From Idiomarina piscisalsi (lineage in GTDB: Bacteria > Pseudomonadota > Gammaproteobacteria > Enterobacterales > Alteromonadaceae), in contig NZ_CP022133.1 in the NCBI RefSeq assembly GCF_002211765.1, positions 62,001-126,000 on the forward strand: a stretch of DNA of 64,000 nt, read 5' to 3'. Positions 1-12,137 of the stretch are shown one piece after another. The notes beneath the pieces were generated by a model. It did not search any database and had not been told where the DNA came from. It saw only the letters and a program-made list of their open reading frames with translations. Each line of letters opens with the position of its first letter. Within the stretch, counting starts at the first letter, position 1. A program made the translations under genes and the position numbers.

Positions 1-2450
<2,450 letters not shown>

Positions 2451-2556
2451 ACAACACCGAAGTTGTTTGAGACGTTACGCACAAGCGAGCGACTCTGCTA
2501 AGCGGCAAGAGAGTGGCAAATTAGTTAGAATCAGTTTTTTATGTTGTGACAGTTTA

Positions 2557-2675
2557 TGTCTGGCGGCCATAGCGGTGTGGCACCACCTGAATCCATCCCG
2601 AACTCAGAAGTGAAACACACCAGCGCCGATGGTAGTGTGGGGTCTCCCCATGTGAGAGTAGGTCACCGCCAGACT
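2557..2675 (+). rRNA. rrf: 5S ribosomal RNA
   Basis: About 119 nt starting TGTCTGGCGGCC and ending in the complementary CCGCCAGACT, which closes helix I. The body contains the conserved CCGAACTCAGAAGTGAAAC loop and the GATGGTAGTGTGGGG arm. It lies 106 nt after the 23S end, the usual order in an rrn operon. Ends are set by pairing of the terminal helix. Confidence 0.97.
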
Positions 2676-2685
2676 TCAAATAAAT

Positions 2686-2717
2686 AACCCCGGTGCAGAT
2701 GCATCGGGGTTTTTTAT
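2686..2717 (+). terminator. Intrinsic terminator of the rrn operon
   Basis: The stem CCCCG/CGGGG plus TGCA/TGCA (2688-2709, one bulge each side) is followed by TTTTTTTATTT. It lies about 13 nt after the 5S end. Confidence 0.88.
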
Positions 2718-2718
2718 T

Positions 2719-2831
2719 TCTGGTGGTGGCCTACTGAGAGTAGGGTGAAGCGGGTCCCCGGTAAAGCCAACAATTTGGCTTTACCCCGCTGAACAGGTTG
2801 AGCTCTGCGAAACCTTGTCCAGACTTCAAAT
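2719..2831 (+). other. Degenerate 5S-like remnant / structured RNA between two terminators
   Basis: The segment starts TCTGGTGG and ends CCAGACTTCAAAT. The last 13 bases (2819-2831) are identical to 2669-2681, which span the 5S end and its downstream spacer. TGAGAGTAGG at 2735-2744 is identical to 5S positions 2653-2662. Between these blocks lie about 70 nt not found in 5S, with two hairpins: GGTAAAGCCA/TGGCTTTACC (about 2760-2785) and ACAGGTT/AACCTTGT (about 2793-2818). A third small hairpin is CCTAC/GTAGG (2730-2744). The ends TCTGG and CCAGA can pair. It is either a 5S copy broken by deletion and insertion or a small structured RNA. Function unknown. Confidence 0.5.
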
Positions 2832-2836
2832 CGAAG

Positions 2837-2868
2837 AAGCCCTCAGCTGACGCCGGGGGCTTTTTTTA
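2837..2868 (+). terminator. Second intrinsic terminator downstream of the rrn operon
   Basis: AAGCCC (2837-2843 region) pairs with GGGGCTT (2856-2862) and is followed by a run of seven T. It is the end of the structured stretch after the 5S gene and probably a second stop for rrn read-through. Confidence 0.75.
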
Positions 2869-3091
2869 TGCCTGCTCCTCTGCCTCTCGGTAGCCTGAGG
2901 CGACACTACGTCACCCGCAATGTTAAGCCAGCCCAATGGCTTGCTCATGCTAAAAATCTTAACCAACTCAATTAATGTAATGGCATAACGCCACTATATT
3001 CTATGAAATAGAAGATCCCATCCTATTTATAATTAATTTCTAAAGTGAAATATTGAACTAGACTGTATGCATATCAATAAGGAAGGTTTTA
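2869..3091. other. Non-coding leader region before the cytochrome b561 gene
   Basis: No gene is visible in these 223 nt. A perfect TATAAT lies at 3028-3033 but without a convincing -35 at normal spacing, so a promoter is likely but not well defined. AAGGAAGG at 3081-3088 serves as the ribosome binding site for the next gene. Confidence 0.4.
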
Positions 3092-3640
3092 ATGCTTCAA
3101 AACTCGCAACAACGATATGGATTAGTAAGCATCATTATACACTGGCTATCCGCTGTCATAGTGTTTTGTTTATTTGCCCTGGGTTGGTGGATGCTCACGT
3201 TAACCTATTACGATCAATGGTATCGATTAGGTCCCTGGTGGCATAAATCATTTGGTATTTGTTTACTGATTATTACCATTCTCCGAGTGTTATGGGTAAT
3301 AACTAGTACAAAGCCTGCACTACAAGGAACAAAGCTTGAAGTCGTCGGTGCAAAAATTGGACACGGACTGCTGTATCTATTGTTGTTCAGCGTGATGATA
3401 AGTGGCTATTTGATCTCAACGGCTGATGGTAGTTCGATATCGGTTTTTGATCTGTTTTCAGTCCCGGCAACGTTAAGTGACATACCTGGTCAAGAAGACA
3501 TTGCAGGCGAAGTGCATTGGTATTCGGCATTAGCATTGGTGATTCTAGCGGGCGGTCACGCTTTGGCGGCCTTAAAGCACCATTTTATAAATCGAGATAC
3601 GACTCTGATTCGTATGTTTGGAAAATCAAAGAGGAAATAG
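3092..3640 (+). CDS. Cytochrome b561 family membrane protein (YceJ-like)
   Basis: A 182-residue protein with four predicted membrane helices and paired histidines in the helices (HWLSAV near residue 17, WWHKSFG near 50, KIGHGLLY near 90, GGHALAA near 154). This is the pattern of prokaryotic di-heme cytochrome b561 (PF01292), which carries electrons between ubiquinol and periplasmic acceptors in the inner membrane. It lies two bases upstream of a yceI gene, the same pairing as yceJ-yceI in E. coli. An AAGGAAGG ribosome site precedes the ATG. The substrate of this pair is not established. Confidence 0.9.
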   Translation: MLQNSQQRYGLVSIIIHWLSAVIVFCLFALGWWMLTLTYYDQWYRLGPWWHKSFGICLLIITILRVLWVITSTKPALQGTKLEVVGAKIGHGLLYLLLFSVMISGYLISTADGSSISVFDLFSVPATLSDIPGQEDIAGEVHWYSALALVILAGGHALAALKHHFINRDTTLIRMFGKSKRK

Positions 3641-3642
3641 TT

Positions 3643-4224
3643 ATGAAAAAGACATTATTAGCAGCGGCTATCGTAAGCACCGCAATGTTCAGTACATCCA
3701 CATTAGCTGAAGACTATAAAATCGATATTGAAGGTCAGCATGCGTTTATCGAGTTTAAGATTAGTCACCTTGGCTATAGCTGGTTATATGGCCGTTTCAA
3801 CGACTTTGAGGGTAGCTTTAGCTACGATGAAAACGCCCCTGAAAATGCTTCGGTCAACGTTACTATAGATACTGCCAGCGTAGACACCAACCACGCTGAG
3901 CGCGATAAACATTTACGAGGAGAGGATTTCTTAAACGTGTCTGAATTCCCTCAGGCAACATTCAAGAGCACCAAGTACGTGCCTGATGAAGATGATAAAG
4001 GCGAAGGTACACTTTATGGTGACTTTACTTTAAATGGCGTTACCAAAGAAATTGCTATTGAAGTTGAGCACGTTGGGGCCGGCGAAGACCCTTGGGGCGG
4101 CTTTCGCCGCGGTTTCCACGGCGAAGTTGACTTAACTTTGGCTGACTACAATATCGACTACAACCTTGGCCCAGCTGCTAAAGAAGTTGAGCTGGAGCTT
4201 TCAATTGAAGGCATTCGTCAATAA
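3643..4224 (+). CDS. yceI: YceI family periplasmic lipid-binding protein
   Basis: A 193-residue protein beginning with a clear signal peptide ([22 protein letters not shown], cleaved before EDYKI). The rest is the YceI lipocalin-like barrel (PF04264), with the characteristic [15 protein letters not shown] start and FNDFEGSF and KSTKYVP blocks. Family members bind polyisoprenoid chains in the periplasm, and the E. coli protein is induced by osmotic or alkaline stress. I place the start at the ATG after GAGGAAATAGTT, which keeps the signal peptide intact; an in-frame upstream extension would run through the cytochrome gene. It is probably co-transcribed with the b561 gene two bases before it. 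Confidence 0.93.
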   Translation: MKKTLLAAAIVSTAMFSTSTLAEDYKIDIEGQHAFIEFKISHLGYSWLYGRFNDFEGSFSYDENAPENASVNVTIDTASVDTNHAERDKHLRGEDFLNVSEFPQATFKSTKYVPDEDDKGEGTLYGDFTLNGVTKEIAIEVEHVGAGEDPWGGFRRGFHGEVDLTLADYNIDYNLGPAAKEVELELSIEGIRQ

Positions 4225-4240
4225 AGCACGCCTGTAAAAT

Positions 4241-5404
4241 TTAGTCTGCTAACGCTTGTTTATAAGCGTTAGCGGCTAATTGGCTATCCCCTAGTGCATA
4301 GTACGCATCGCCGAGTAAGCGATAAGTCTTAGCATTTGGCTCTACATCTACCAGCTTTTTAAGAGCCCGTTGGGCTAATGAATAATCTTGATTATCCATT
4401 GCGATTAAAGCAAACGCATACAAATAATCTTTATCATCCGGGTTCTGCTTCAGCTTTTCTTGAACGAACTCAACCAGTTTTGCATACTTGCCGTTAAATA
4501 ACTTCAGCGCATTGACACCTGACGGGTGGATGTCTTCTCTCTTAAGACCTTTCAATATCACTTTTGCAGAGAGCTCTTGCTCACCTAAATGCTTTAACGC
4601 AGCAGCATAAGCCAGGCGCGTCGTTGCGTCTCCACGTTGTTTGCTAGAAAGGCTTTGCCAAGCGTCTTTTAGTGCGTCGTTGCCATTACGGCCGATCGAT
4701 ACGAAGTAATCTAAATAGACGTCATACTCCAGTCGCTCAAACTCGGCAGGGCTCAATTCGGCGTGCTGTTTTAGTTTAGGAAGCAGATCTTTAAGGGCTT
4801 TATAATTACCCGATGCTTTATAGGCAGTCTTAGCCAGGAAGGCGACATGCGCAGAGTTCGGGTGTTTATCCAGTAGCTCTTGAACTGCTGTATCGGCACT
4901 GTGGGGATCGTTATTGACTTGTTGAGAGACTTTTAAAATGCTCAGTAACGTGTCCGAGCCTTTGGCAAAGTCCCCTGCCTCCTCATGCCAGTACTGCGCC
5001 TTTCCAGTGTCGTTCGCTAAACAGGATGCCAAGGCTGCCATTGCCGCTGTTTCTTGTATCGGTCGCTTTTTATAGGACGATGCAAAGCGCAATGAGGCTG
5101 CTTCTGCAGAATCATCTAGCAATAACCGAATACCTTCTTCATAAAGCTGCTTGGCCTTTCTGTCAGAGCGATTCGAAAACCATGCGGCGCCCCTTTGAGT
5201 TTTACTGAGCAGTCGACGCAAAATGGATATGGCAACGGCTGCTATCAAAGCTGCTGCAACAACGACAACAATAAGCCCGACAACGGTTGCTTCAATAGAC
5301 CAACCAGCAAACTGAATCAGGACATAACCCGCGTTTCCAGACGCAGCAGGGCCTAATACCGCCCCAATAATCAATAAAACAACGAGCGCAATTAACCACT
5401 TCAT
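4241..5404 (-). CDS. hemY: HemY, TPR-containing heme biosynthesis membrane protein
   Basis: A 387-residue protein. The N-terminus has two hydrophobic helices (about 2-24 and 38-63), followed by the HemY_N region with the RGAAWF block. The remainder is helical with TPR-like repeats, the clearest near the C-terminus (LAQRALKKLVDVEPN, YRLLGDAYYALGD). This is proteobacterial HemY of the hemCDXY operon, not the Bacillus protoporphyrinogen oxidase of the same name. Its biochemical role is unresolved; it is thought to act late in or around protoporphyrin handling. Its ATG overlaps the hemD-hemX stop (ATGA), so translation is probably coupled. Confidence 0.93.
   Translation of the reverse strand: MKWLIALVVLLIIGAVLGPAASGNAGYVLIQFAGWSIEATVVGLIVVVVAAALIAAVAISILRRLLSKTQRGAAWFSNRSDRKAKQLYEEGIRLLLDDSAEAASLRFASSYKKRPIQETAAMAALASCLANDTGKAQYWHEEAGDFAKGSDTLLSILKVSQQVNNDPHSADTAVQELLDKHPNSAHVAFLAKTAYKASGNYKALKDLLPKLKQHAELSPAEFERLEYDVYLDYFVSIGRNGNDALKDAWQSLSSKQRGDATTRLAYAAALKHLGEQELSAKVILKGLKREDIHPSGVNALKLFNGKYAKLVEFVQEKLKQNPDDKDYLYAFALIAMDNQDYSLAQRALKKLVDVEPNAKTYRLLGDAYYALGDSQLAANAYKQALAD
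4248..4273. repeat. Perfect 10-bp inverted repeat at yceI/hemY convergent ends
   Basis: GCTAACGCTT and AAGCGTTAGC flank a 6-nt loop. The hairpin starts 24 nt after the yceI stop and lies inside the last codons of hemY. No U-tract follows on either strand, so it is not a standard intrinsic terminator. It could mark an mRNA 3' end. Confidence 0.7.
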
Positions 5405-7299
5405 AGCGCATCCCCTTGTTCAATTGCCCGGCTGATAAAGTCCAACGACTCCAAACTCTCGACGGTAGACCGTGTCTTCGGCGCCTTCTCAAGGCTTTCA
5501 AGTCGAGTGAGCACATCACGGCTTGCCGCACTGTCGCCTTTTACCTGACTAATGAGTGTTGGCAATTGGCTGATATATCGCTTAAAGAGTTCATCATTAC
5601 CCTTAAGAGCAGCGTCTTGTGCCAGTGTGAACGTCAGCGAAATACGAGCATTAATTGCGGCTCTGTGTGCTTTGTTTAACAGCGGCTCCGGGTCGGATTC
5701 GACAGGCTGAATACGGATAAAGTTATCCAGAAAGTCGTTCCAGTTCGACTCTAAATTGGCTTGCCAACTGTTGCCAGTAGCGGTGTTTTCATTATTATCC
5801 GCTTCAATACGGTATTCGTTGTTAATCGTGTCAGGCAAACTGTCGACGCGATCTTGCAAGCCGATTAAGGTCATGACCAAATCGGTGTTATTGGTTGAAG
5901 ACAGCGCAGTCACTTTTTCGATGTCCTTGGCCAGCAACTCACGAGTGCGAAGTGCTTCGCGGCTGTCCATGCCTGACAGTTGGTTGTCAGCTAAGCGAAG
6001 CAGCTTACCAGCCAACTCATAATCTTCCCGTACCCACAGTAGACGAGCCGCCGTTGCGAGCATTTGTTTTATTTCAAGTAAACGCCAATGAGCTGCACGG
6101 TCGGCCGGGCTCTGACGCACTTCATCACGCAGACTTTCTAAACCAGAGCGAAGCGCTAAGTAGTCCTCGCGCAATTGCTGTGCCGAGTTAGAGAGCTTAT
6201 TCAGATCTTGAGAGTTAGGCGTTTCCTGCAACTGACGTTCAAAGTTAGCAAGAGATTGCTCCAACTGTTGAAGGCGATTCTCCAGTGGGTCAATTTTTTC
6301 AGGGGTTTGCTGAGCCGACTTCTGCTCTGATGAGGCAACTTGATTGCTATCGTCCGCCGAGAATAGACTCGGGAAACGCGTATACCCATAATAGGCGGCA
6401 GCGACTATCGCAATCAAAATAATAAGCCATAGCAACCGCTTAAAAAAACGCCGGCTGCTTTTCTTCGCCGTCACGGTTTCGTCTTTCTCTGTCTCTACTG
6501 ATGACTCTACGTGTTCTTCGTTTGTCGTGTCTTCGCTGTTCATGTGTGCGTTTCCGTTTGCTACAAGCGCATCTAAAATAATAGCATCTGATGCACTTTC
6601 TGTGACTTCGATACTGGCTGATTGTTTAACGGGAATCAAACTTTTCAGGCGCTCACTGGGGACTACCCAATGGCAGCTTTCCAGCCATAGGCTTGCCGAT
6701 TCCGGTAACTCTGACAAAAAATAGTCCAGTTGCTCGGCGCTCGTGACCACAATGGTGTCGACCGACGATACCCATTTATCCACAACTGAAGCATCTGATA
6801 GCGGAACGGGTTGTCGCTCATAAACTTCCCAGTAACTGACATCACCGCCGTGCATTTTCAGGTGTTCTGAAAGCACCTCTCGCCCGCCAATGCCTCTTAT
6901 AATTAACCACTTTTGACCATTAACATTGTTGAGTTCAGGTAGTGCCAGTAACCCCTCTGATCGATGCGCAAAGGCCGGGCTCGTGACGGGTACATTAAGC
7001 TTGTCTGCTGCGTATCTTGCGGTGCTTGATCCCACCGCAAAGTACTGGCTTTGTCTCGCGTTAAAACCACTTGCCAACGCATAATCAACGGCCGTTTTGC
7101 TGACTAAAATAATACCGTCCCAGGCGGTTTCATTAACGCGCTGCACCTCACTTTTATCCACTTGCTTGGGTGTAACCCGAACAAAGCTGTGAATAAAGTG
7201 AGCTATACCCGCTTTTGTTAGCCCCTCAGATATGTGCTGCGCACGGTCTTCGGGACGTAATAATAAAACGGTCTTATTATTTTTCCGCATCGCTGTCAT
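5401..7299 (-). CDS. hemDX: Fused uroporphyrinogen-III synthase (HemD) / HemX membrane protein
   Basis: One 632-residue frame joins two proteins that are separate in E. coli. Residues about 8-245 are uroporphyrinogen-III synthase (HemD), which closes and inverts ring D of hydroxymethylbilane. Residues about 253-632 are HemX: an acidic low-complexity stretch, a transmembrane helix (about 288-306), then a long coiled coil and helical domain with the [20 protein letters not shown] block. M253 begins a segment that looks like the N-terminus of a free HemX, with a GGA eight bases upstream, so internal initiation is possible. The 5' end overlaps hemC by 23 nt. The start could also be the ATG three codons later; neither has a strong ribosome site. 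Confidence 0.92.
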   Translation of the reverse strand: MTAMRKNNKTVLLLRPEDRAQHISEGLTKAGIAHFIHSFVRVTPKQVDKSEVQRVNETAWDGIILVSKTAVDYALASGFNARQSQYFAVGSSTARYAADKLNVPVTSPAFAHRSEGLLALPELNNVNGQKWLIIRGIGGREVLSEHLKMHGGDVSYWEVYERQPVPLSDASVVDKWVSSVDTIVVTSAEQLDYFLSELPESASLWLESCHWVVPSERLKSLIPVKQSASIEVTESASDAIILDALVANGNAHMNSEDTTNEEHVESSVETEKDETVTAKKSSRRFFKRLLWLIILIAIVAAAYYGYTRFPSLFSADDSNQVASSEQKSAQQTPEKIDPLENRLQQLEQSLANFERQLQETPNSQDLNKLSNSAQQLREDYLALRSGLESLRDEVRQSPADRAAHWRLLEIKQMLATAARLLWVREDYELAGKLLRLADNQLSGMDSREALRTRELLAKDIEKVTALSSTNNTDLVMTLIGLQDRVDSLPDTINNEYRIEADNNENTATGNSWQANLESNWNDFLDNFIRIQPVESDPEPLLNKAHRAAINARISLTFTLAQDAALKGNDELFKRYISQLPTLISQVKGDSAASRDVLTRLESLEKAPKTRSTVESLESLDFISRAIEQGDAL

Positions 7300-8215
7300 A
7301 TATCGCCGACAAAATATCTCCCGCGCCTTTCGCCAGCAAACGCTCAGCTAACTCTGTACCAAGAGCCTCAGCCTCACTCGCAGGACCTTCTATTTCATCA
7401 CGCAGTACTTGCTTTCCGTCAGGGTCTCCAACCAAGCCACGCAGATAAACACTGTCACCTTTAAGTTCCGCATAAGCACCAATAGGCACCTGGCAGCCGC
7501 CTTCTAAGCGACGGTTCATGGCTCGCTCTGCCAATACGCGTATACGCGTTTCCTGACACTGCAGAGGTTGAAGCAGTTGTTTCATGGCGTCATCGTCGCT
7601 ACGACATTCAATACCGAGTGCGCCCTGCCCATTTGCTGGCAGTGATTGCTCTACGGGAATGAACGATGTAATGCGGTCACCGAGCTCCAGACGAATAAGT
7701 CCAGATGCAGCTAAAATAATGGCATCAAACTCACCGTCGTCGAGTTTGCGTAACCGTGTTTGTACGTTACCGCGTAAGTCCTTAATAACCAGATGTGGAA
7801 ACTGCTCCATAACCTGACAACGGCGGCGCAAACTGCAAGTACCGACAACCGTCCCCTCCGGCATTTCATCTAAGTTGTTGTACTTACCTGAAACAAAGGC
7901 ATCGCGAGGGTCTTCGCGTTCGCAAATGGTGTGCAGCTCTAAGCCGTCAGGAAACTCAACAGGCAAGTCTTTCATACTGTGCACAGCAATGTCTGCCCGA
8001 CCTTCAAGCATCGCAACTTCCAGCTCTTTGACAAATAAGCCCTTACCACCAATTTTAGCCAGCGGTGTATCGAGAATAACGTCCCCTTTTGTGGACATAG
8101 GCACGAGCTCTACAGTGAGGTCCGGGTGTAGCTCTTCCAGCCGTTGCTGAATGTGCTCTGCCTGCCATAACGCCAGCTTACTTTTACGTGTTGCGATTCT
8201 TACAGTTTGAGTCAT
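7277..8215 (-). CDS. hemC: Porphobilinogen deaminase (hydroxymethylbilane synthase)
   Basis: A 312-residue cytoplasmic enzyme that polymerises four porphobilinogens to hydroxymethylbilane in tetrapyrrole synthesis. It has the family signatures: [12 protein letters not shown] at the N-terminus, AVHSMKDLP (catalytic Asp within MKD), [20 protein letters not shown], and the cofactor-anchoring cysteine C241 in [12 protein letters not shown]. It leads a minus-strand hemC-hemDX-hemY operon; the next gene overlaps its 3' end. It is divergent from lptM-lysA with about 90 nt between. The usual neighbours cyaA and cyaY of related genomes are not present here. Confidence 0.98.
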   Translation of the reverse strand: MTQTVRIATRKSKLALWQAEHIQQRLEELHPDLTVELVPMSTKGDVILDTPLAKIGGKGLFVKELEVAMLEGRADIAVHSMKDLPVEFPDGLELHTICEREDPRDAFVSGKYNNLDEMPEGTVVGTCSLRRRCQVMEQFPHLVIKDLRGNVQTRLRKLDDGEFDAIILAASGLIRLELGDRITSFIPVEQSLPANGQGALGIECRSDDDAMKQLLQPLQCQETRIRVLAERAMNRRLEGGCQVPIGAYAELKGDSVYLRGLVGDPDGKQVLRDEIEGPASEAEALGTELAERLLAKGAGDILSAIYDSDAEK

Positions 8216-8305
8216 GGTTTTCCTTACAACGCTTAATGACTTTTTCGGGCTCGGGTGCGATGATAGACACTATAGAACCCTTAAGAGAATAGTCATAGTT
8301 TAGCG

Positions 8306-8452
8306 ATGTTTAGTCGAATTGTAATCAAGACGCTGGTATTAACCACGGTTTTTATGATTGTGGTCGGGTGTGGTCAAAAAGGGCCGCTTGAACCTGTGCC
8401 AATGCCTGAGAAAAATGACGTGGAAACGGTGCCAACGGATAAAGACGAATGA
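8306..8452 (+). CDS. lptM: LptM (YifL) family small lipoprotein
   Basis: A 48-residue gene. The translation starts MFSRIVIKTLVLTTVFMIVV and continues GCGQKGPLEP, ending at TGA 8450-8452. The lipobox VVGC gives a lipid-modified cysteine at residue 22, followed by the CGQKGPL block typical of YifL/LptM (PF13627) and a short Pro/acidic tail. In E. coli LptM helps oxidative maturation of the LPS translocon protein LptD at the outer membrane. Its stop overlaps the lysA start (ATGA), as expected from the lptM-(lysA)-dapF order of gammaproteobacteria. There is no obvious Shine-Dalgarno sequence. Confidence 0.9.
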   Translation: MFSRIVIKTLVLTTVFMIVVGCGQKGPLEPVPMPEKNDVETVPTDKDE

Positions 8453-9711
8453 GTGAGTCTATTTCTTACAAAAATAATCAGCTTCATGTTGAAGATATCG
8501 GCTGCCAAAGCTTGGTAGAGCGTTTCGGTTCACCCTTGTATGTGTATTCGAAATCTCAGCTGGTGAATAACTGGCAACAGTTTCAGCAGCACTGGCCGAG
8601 TCCTCATAAACTGTGTTACGCGGTTAAAGCCAATAGTAATCTGGCGGTTTTGCAGGTGCTGGCTCATCAAGGCGCTGGTTTTGACATCGTTTCTGGCGGT
8701 GAGTTACAGCGTGTGCTTGCGGCCGGCGGTAAGCCAGAAAGCATTGTGTTCTCCGGCGTTGCCAAGTCAAAAGATGAAATTATTTTAGCGCTGGAAACCG
8801 GTATTGGTTGCTTTAACGTCGAGTCTGAAGCTGAGCTGGAGCGCATTCAGGATATTGCCGCCGCCATGAATAAGCAGGCGCCGGTGTCGCTCAGAGTGAA
8901 CCCGGATGTTGATGCAAAAACACATCCGTACATTTCAACTGGAATGAAAGCCAATAAATTCGGTATCGGGATGAAGCAGTCCCGAGCCGTATTTAAGAGG
9001 GCTGCGGAGTTACCTAATATTCGGTTGATTGGAGCGGACTGTCATATTGGCTCACAAATTATGACGCCAGAGCCGTTTTTAGATGCCGCCAGGCTAATGT
9101 TTGAGTTAGTGTTGGATCTGAAAAAAGAGGGTATTGAGCTAACGCACCTTGATTTAGGCGGTGGTTTTGGTGTGTCGTATCAAAACGAAGCACCTTTGGA
9201 TAAATCGCATTACCTGACCCAGCTGGTTGAGATGGCAAAGGACTTTCCGGATGTGACGATGATGCTTGAGCCTGGCCGGGCGATAGCCGCAAACGCTGGT
9301 GTACTGCTGACGTCGGTGGAATACATTAAAGCATCAGAGGAAAAGCGGTTTGTGTTAGTCGATGCGGGCATGAACGATATGTTGAGACCCTCGTTGTACC
9401 AAGCCTGGCATGACATCGTTCCCGTTAAAGAGAAAAATGATGAAGCACCGCAAATTAGCGATATTGTCGGGCCTGTTTGCGAAACCGGTGACTTTCTCGG
9501 GCATGCGCGGCATTTGAATGTCGTTCAGGATGATATTCTTGCGGTAAAACATGCCGGCGCTTATGGTTTCACGATGGCGTCAAACTATAATTCGCGCGGG
9601 CGACCGGCAGAAGTCATGGTGTCCGGAAATGATGCACGTTTGGTCAGAGAACGTGAAAACTTTGACGATCTTATTCGTGGCGAGCATTTGCTAGATAAGG
9701 ATTACATCTAA
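8449..9711 (+). CDS. lysA: Diaminopimelate decarboxylase
   Basis: A 420-residue PLP enzyme of fold type III that converts meso-diaminopimelate to L-lysine, the last step of lysine synthesis. The PLP lysine is K60 in CYAVKANSN. Other signatures are HIGSQI, the phosphate-binding [17 protein letters not shown], and the substrate-binding [11 protein letters not shown] carrying the catalytic cysteine of the partner subunit. Length is normal. It is translationally coupled to lptM upstream and followed after two bases by dapF, which makes its substrate. Confidence 0.98.
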   Translation: MSESISYKNNQLHVEDIGCQSLVERFGSPLYVYSKSQLVNNWQQFQQHWPSPHKLCYAVKANSNLAVLQVLAHQGAGFDIVSGGELQRVLAAGGKPESIVFSGVAKSKDEIILALETGIGCFNVESEAELERIQDIAAAMNKQAPVSLRVNPDVDAKTHPYISTGMKANKFGIGMKQSRAVFKRAAELPNIRLIGADCHIGSQIMTPEPFLDAARLMFELVLDLKKEGIELTHLDLGGGFGVSYQNEAPLDKSHYLTQLVEMAKDFPDVTMMLEPGRAIAANAGVLLTSVEYIKASEEKRFVLVDAGMNDMLRPSLYQAWHDIVPVKEKNDEAPQISDIVGPVCETGDFLGHARHLNVVQDDILAVKHAGAYGFTMASNYNSRGRPAEVMVSGNDARLVRERENFDDLIRGEHLLDKDYI

Positions 9712-9713
9712 TT

Positions 9714-10541
9714 ATGTTATTGCACTTTTCTAAAATGCACGGACTCGGCAATGACTTTATGGTCGTCGATAATGTCACACAGAACTTGTATGTGAACCCT
9801 GATCAAATCCGTCAGTGGGCCAATCGGCATACCGGTGTTGGTTTCGATCAACTGCTGTTAGTCGAGCCCCCTTATGATCCCGACTTAGACTTTCATTACC
9901 GCATATTTAATGCCGACGGTAGCGAGGTTTCCCAGTGTGGTAACGGCGCCCGCTGTTTCGCAAAGTTTGTTAAAGCCAAAGGTCTGAGCAATAAAAATCA
10001 TCTGAAAGTCAGCACTAAAGCGGGCAAAGTGGTTCTGCACTTGGAAAAAGATGGCCAGGTCACTGTTGATATGGGAGAGCCCTTATTTGAACCCGCCCAA
10101 GTGCCCTTCAAAGCGCAAAAAGCGGAGCAAACTTACGTTCTGCGCGTGAATGATGAAACGGTGATGTGTGGTGTTGTTGGCTTGGGTAATCCACACTGTG
10201 TTATCGCCGTTGATAGTGTTGATACAGCCCCGGTGGATACTTTGGGCGCCGCGGTTGCTGCGCATGAGCGCTTTCCTGAAAGCGTGAACGTTGGTTTTAT
10301 GCAGCAGCTTTCCGCCGATGAAATAAAACTGCGTGTTTTTGAACGTGGCGTTGGCGAAACCCAGGCTTGTGGTAGTGGTGCTTGTGCCGCAGCCGTTGCA
10401 GGCATACAGCAAGGCTTATTAAACGAACGGGTAAAAGTGTCGTTACCAGGCGGTGACTTACTGATTCGCTGGCAACAAGGGCAGCCTGTTAAAATGACGG
10501 GTCCGGCAGAGCTGATTTACGATGGACAGATGGTGTTATGA
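9714..10541 (+). CDS. dapF: Diaminopimelate epimerase
   Basis: A 275-residue cofactor-independent racemase converting LL- to meso-diaminopimelate, needed for lysine and for peptidoglycan. The N-terminus [15 protein letters not shown] is diagnostic. The two catalytic cysteines are C75 in [12 protein letters not shown] and the one in [13 protein letters not shown] near residue 219. It lies between lysA and DUF484; its stop overlaps the next ATG by four bases. Confidence 0.98.
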   Translation: MLLHFSKMHGLGNDFMVVDNVTQNLYVNPDQIRQWANRHTGVGFDQLLLVEPPYDPDLDFHYRIFNADGSEVSQCGNGARCFAKFVKAKGLSNKNHLKVSTKAGKVVLHLEKDGQVTVDMGEPLFEPAQVPFKAQKAEQTYVLRVNDETVMCGVVGLGNPHCVIAVDSVDTAPVDTLGAAVAAHERFPESVNVGFMQQLSADEIKLRVFERGVGETQACGSGACAAAVAGIQQGLLNERVKVSLPGGDLLIRWQQGQPVKMTGPAELIYDGQMVL

Positions 10542-11233
10542 GTAACGAATTAAACTCAATGTTAAACGAGAAAATTGACGACAGCCTGATACGCGAGTAT
10601 TTGCAGGAAAACCCTGATTTTTTCACCCGCAATGAAGACCTGTTGGCGCAACTGCAATTCCGCCACAGTGAAAAAGGCGCGGTGTCGTTAATTGAAAGAC
10701 AGCAACAAAAACTCAGACAACGAGTTCAGCAGCTGGAAGAAGAAATTACCGAGTTGATGATTAACGCTCGTCGTAACGAAGCCATTTTTAACGCCTACAG
10801 TAACCTTTATGTTCAGCTTCTGCGCTGTAACAGCTTGAGCGACGTGCTCTCGCAATTGAAAAACACGTTTGAAAATGAACTCGATATGCCGGTGTTGACG
10901 CTCAAGTTCTTTGAAAGCCCGGTAGAGCTCGATGAACAATACACTTTTGCGTCTGATACTCATAAGCAACTACTGAGTAAGCGCTTTAGTGACGAGTCCA
11001 TCTACTTAGGACGGCTAACCGAGCAAGAGCATAAGCTTTTGTTTAACGATGAGAGTATTCAGTCTGTGGCTTTGTTGTTGCTTGGTGAAGACGGTGAGCT
11101 CGGTATGTTAGCGGTAGGCAGTAGCAGCGCAGGACACTTTGAGCCAGCAATGGACAAACTGCTGATTAAGCAGCTGCAGGCATTGTTGGGCGCTGTTTTG
11201 CCGGAGCTTATTAAACGTCATGACGCTGCTTGA
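10538..11233 (+). CDS. DUF484 family protein (YigA-like)
   Basis: A 231-residue protein of the DUF484 family (PF04340), found between dapF and xerC in many gammaproteobacteria. It opens with a helical segment ([22 protein letters not shown]), continues with a coiled coil at about 50-90 ([21 protein letters not shown]), and ends in a GAF-like fold at about 95-225. No catalytic residues are apparent. Its ATG overlaps the dapF stop and its 3' end overlaps xerC by 14 nt, so the three are one transcription unit. Function is unknown; conserved position with xerC suggests a link to the recombinase or the cell cycle (inference). Confidence 0.93.
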   Translation: MSNELNSMLNEKIDDSLIREYLQENPDFFTRNEDLLAQLQFRHSEKGAVSLIERQQQKLRQRVQQLEEEITELMINARRNEAIFNAYSNLYVQLLRCNSLSDVLSQLKNTFENELDMPVLTLKFFESPVELDEQYTFASDTHKQLLSKRFSDESIYLGRLTEQEHKLLFNDESIQSVALLLLGEDGELGMLAVGSSSAGHFEPAMDKLLIKQLQALLGAVLPELIKRHDAA

Positions 11234-12116
11234 GTGGCAACAAAAATGGTTACAACAGTTACGCGGCGAGCGTGGCCTCGCCGAATTAACGCTTAAAAAT
11301 TACGACAGGCTCATAACCGCCGATCTTAGCGAGCTTGAGCAGCAGACAATTACGGATCCGAAGCAGTTGAGGGTGCCCGTCATTGAGCGCTTACTGGTTG
11401 GCTGGAGACGCTCGGGACTTGGTGAGCGCAGTATCGCGTTAAAGCTGTCTGCGTGGCGGACTTTCTGCCAGTTTTTAGTTGAGTCGGATGCGTTAGATGA
11501 TAACCCTGCAGCGTCAATTTCTGCGCCTAAAATTCCTAAAAGGCTACCGAAAAACCTTGATGTCGATAGCATCTCCCATTTACTAGACTTGCCCCATGAC
11601 GACGAAATCGCGATTCGCGATGCGGCTATGATGGAGTTGCTATACGCCAGCGGCATTCGGTTGGCTGAGTTGGTCAGTTTGAACCGGGATGATATCGACC
11701 ATCGTATGATGCAGTTAAGAGTGACTGGTAAAGGCAGTAAAACACGCATAGTACCATTTGGCCGGTGTGCTGAAAAAGCGTTAAAGCAGTGGTTGAAAGT
11801 AAGACAGGCATGGCTTGTGGATAAGCCCGAGTTAGCGTTATTTATTAGTAAGCGGTTACAACGCATTAGCCCAAGAACGGTTCAGCAGCGGTTGAATCAC
11901 TGGGGACAACAGCAAGGTATCGTCGGTGACTTACACCCGCACAAATTAAGACATTCGTTTGCATCGCATATGCTGGAAGCAAGCGGTGATTTACGCGCTG
12001 TGCAGGAAATGCTGGGGCACGCCAATTTATCCACAACGCAGGTTTATACGCACTTAGACTTTCAGCGACTGGCTAGCGTATACGACAATGCTCACCCCAG
12101 AGCTCGCAAAAAATAA
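11220..12116 (+). CDS. xerC: Tyrosine recombinase XerC
   Basis: A 298-residue site-specific recombinase that works with XerD at dif to resolve chromosome dimers. It has an N-terminal SAM-like DNA-binding domain (about 1-95) and a C-terminal catalytic domain. Catalytic residues are visible: R147 in LYASGIRLAEL, the lysine in TGKGSKTRIVPF, the HKLRHSFASHML box, and the tyrosine nucleophile in GHANLSTTQVYTHL. The dapF-DUF484-xerC-yigB order identifies it as XerC, not XerD. Translation overlaps DUF484. Confidence 0.97.
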   Translation: MTLLEWQQKWLQQLRGERGLAELTLKNYDRLITADLSELEQQTITDPKQLRVPVIERLLVGWRRSGLGERSIALKLSAWRTFCQFLVESDALDDNPAASISAPKIPKRLPKNLDVDSISHLLDLPHDDEIAIRDAAMMELLYASGIRLAELVSLNRDDIDHRMMQLRVTGKGSKTRIVPFGRCAEKALKQWLKVRQAWLVDKPELALFISKRLQRISPRTVQQRLNHWGQQQGIVGDLHPHKLRHSFASHMLEASGDLRAVQEMLGHANLSTTQVYTHLDFQRLASVYDNAHPRARKK

Positions 12117-12137
12117 AGGCATCGGGAGTTTTCTTTT

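Noticed and set aside
2719..2831. A tRNA gene after the 5S gene, suggested by TTCAAATC
   Set aside because: The flanking bases do not form a T arm, and no acceptor stem or anticodon arm can be drawn.
8216..8305. Lysine riboswitch for lysA
   Set aside because: lysA is preceded directly by lptM, and the 90-nt gap is too short and shows no lysine riboswitch core.
11300..11866. A 188-codon antisense frame across xerC
   Set aside because: It is a shadow of the conserved xerC frame, with no start context or recognisable domain.
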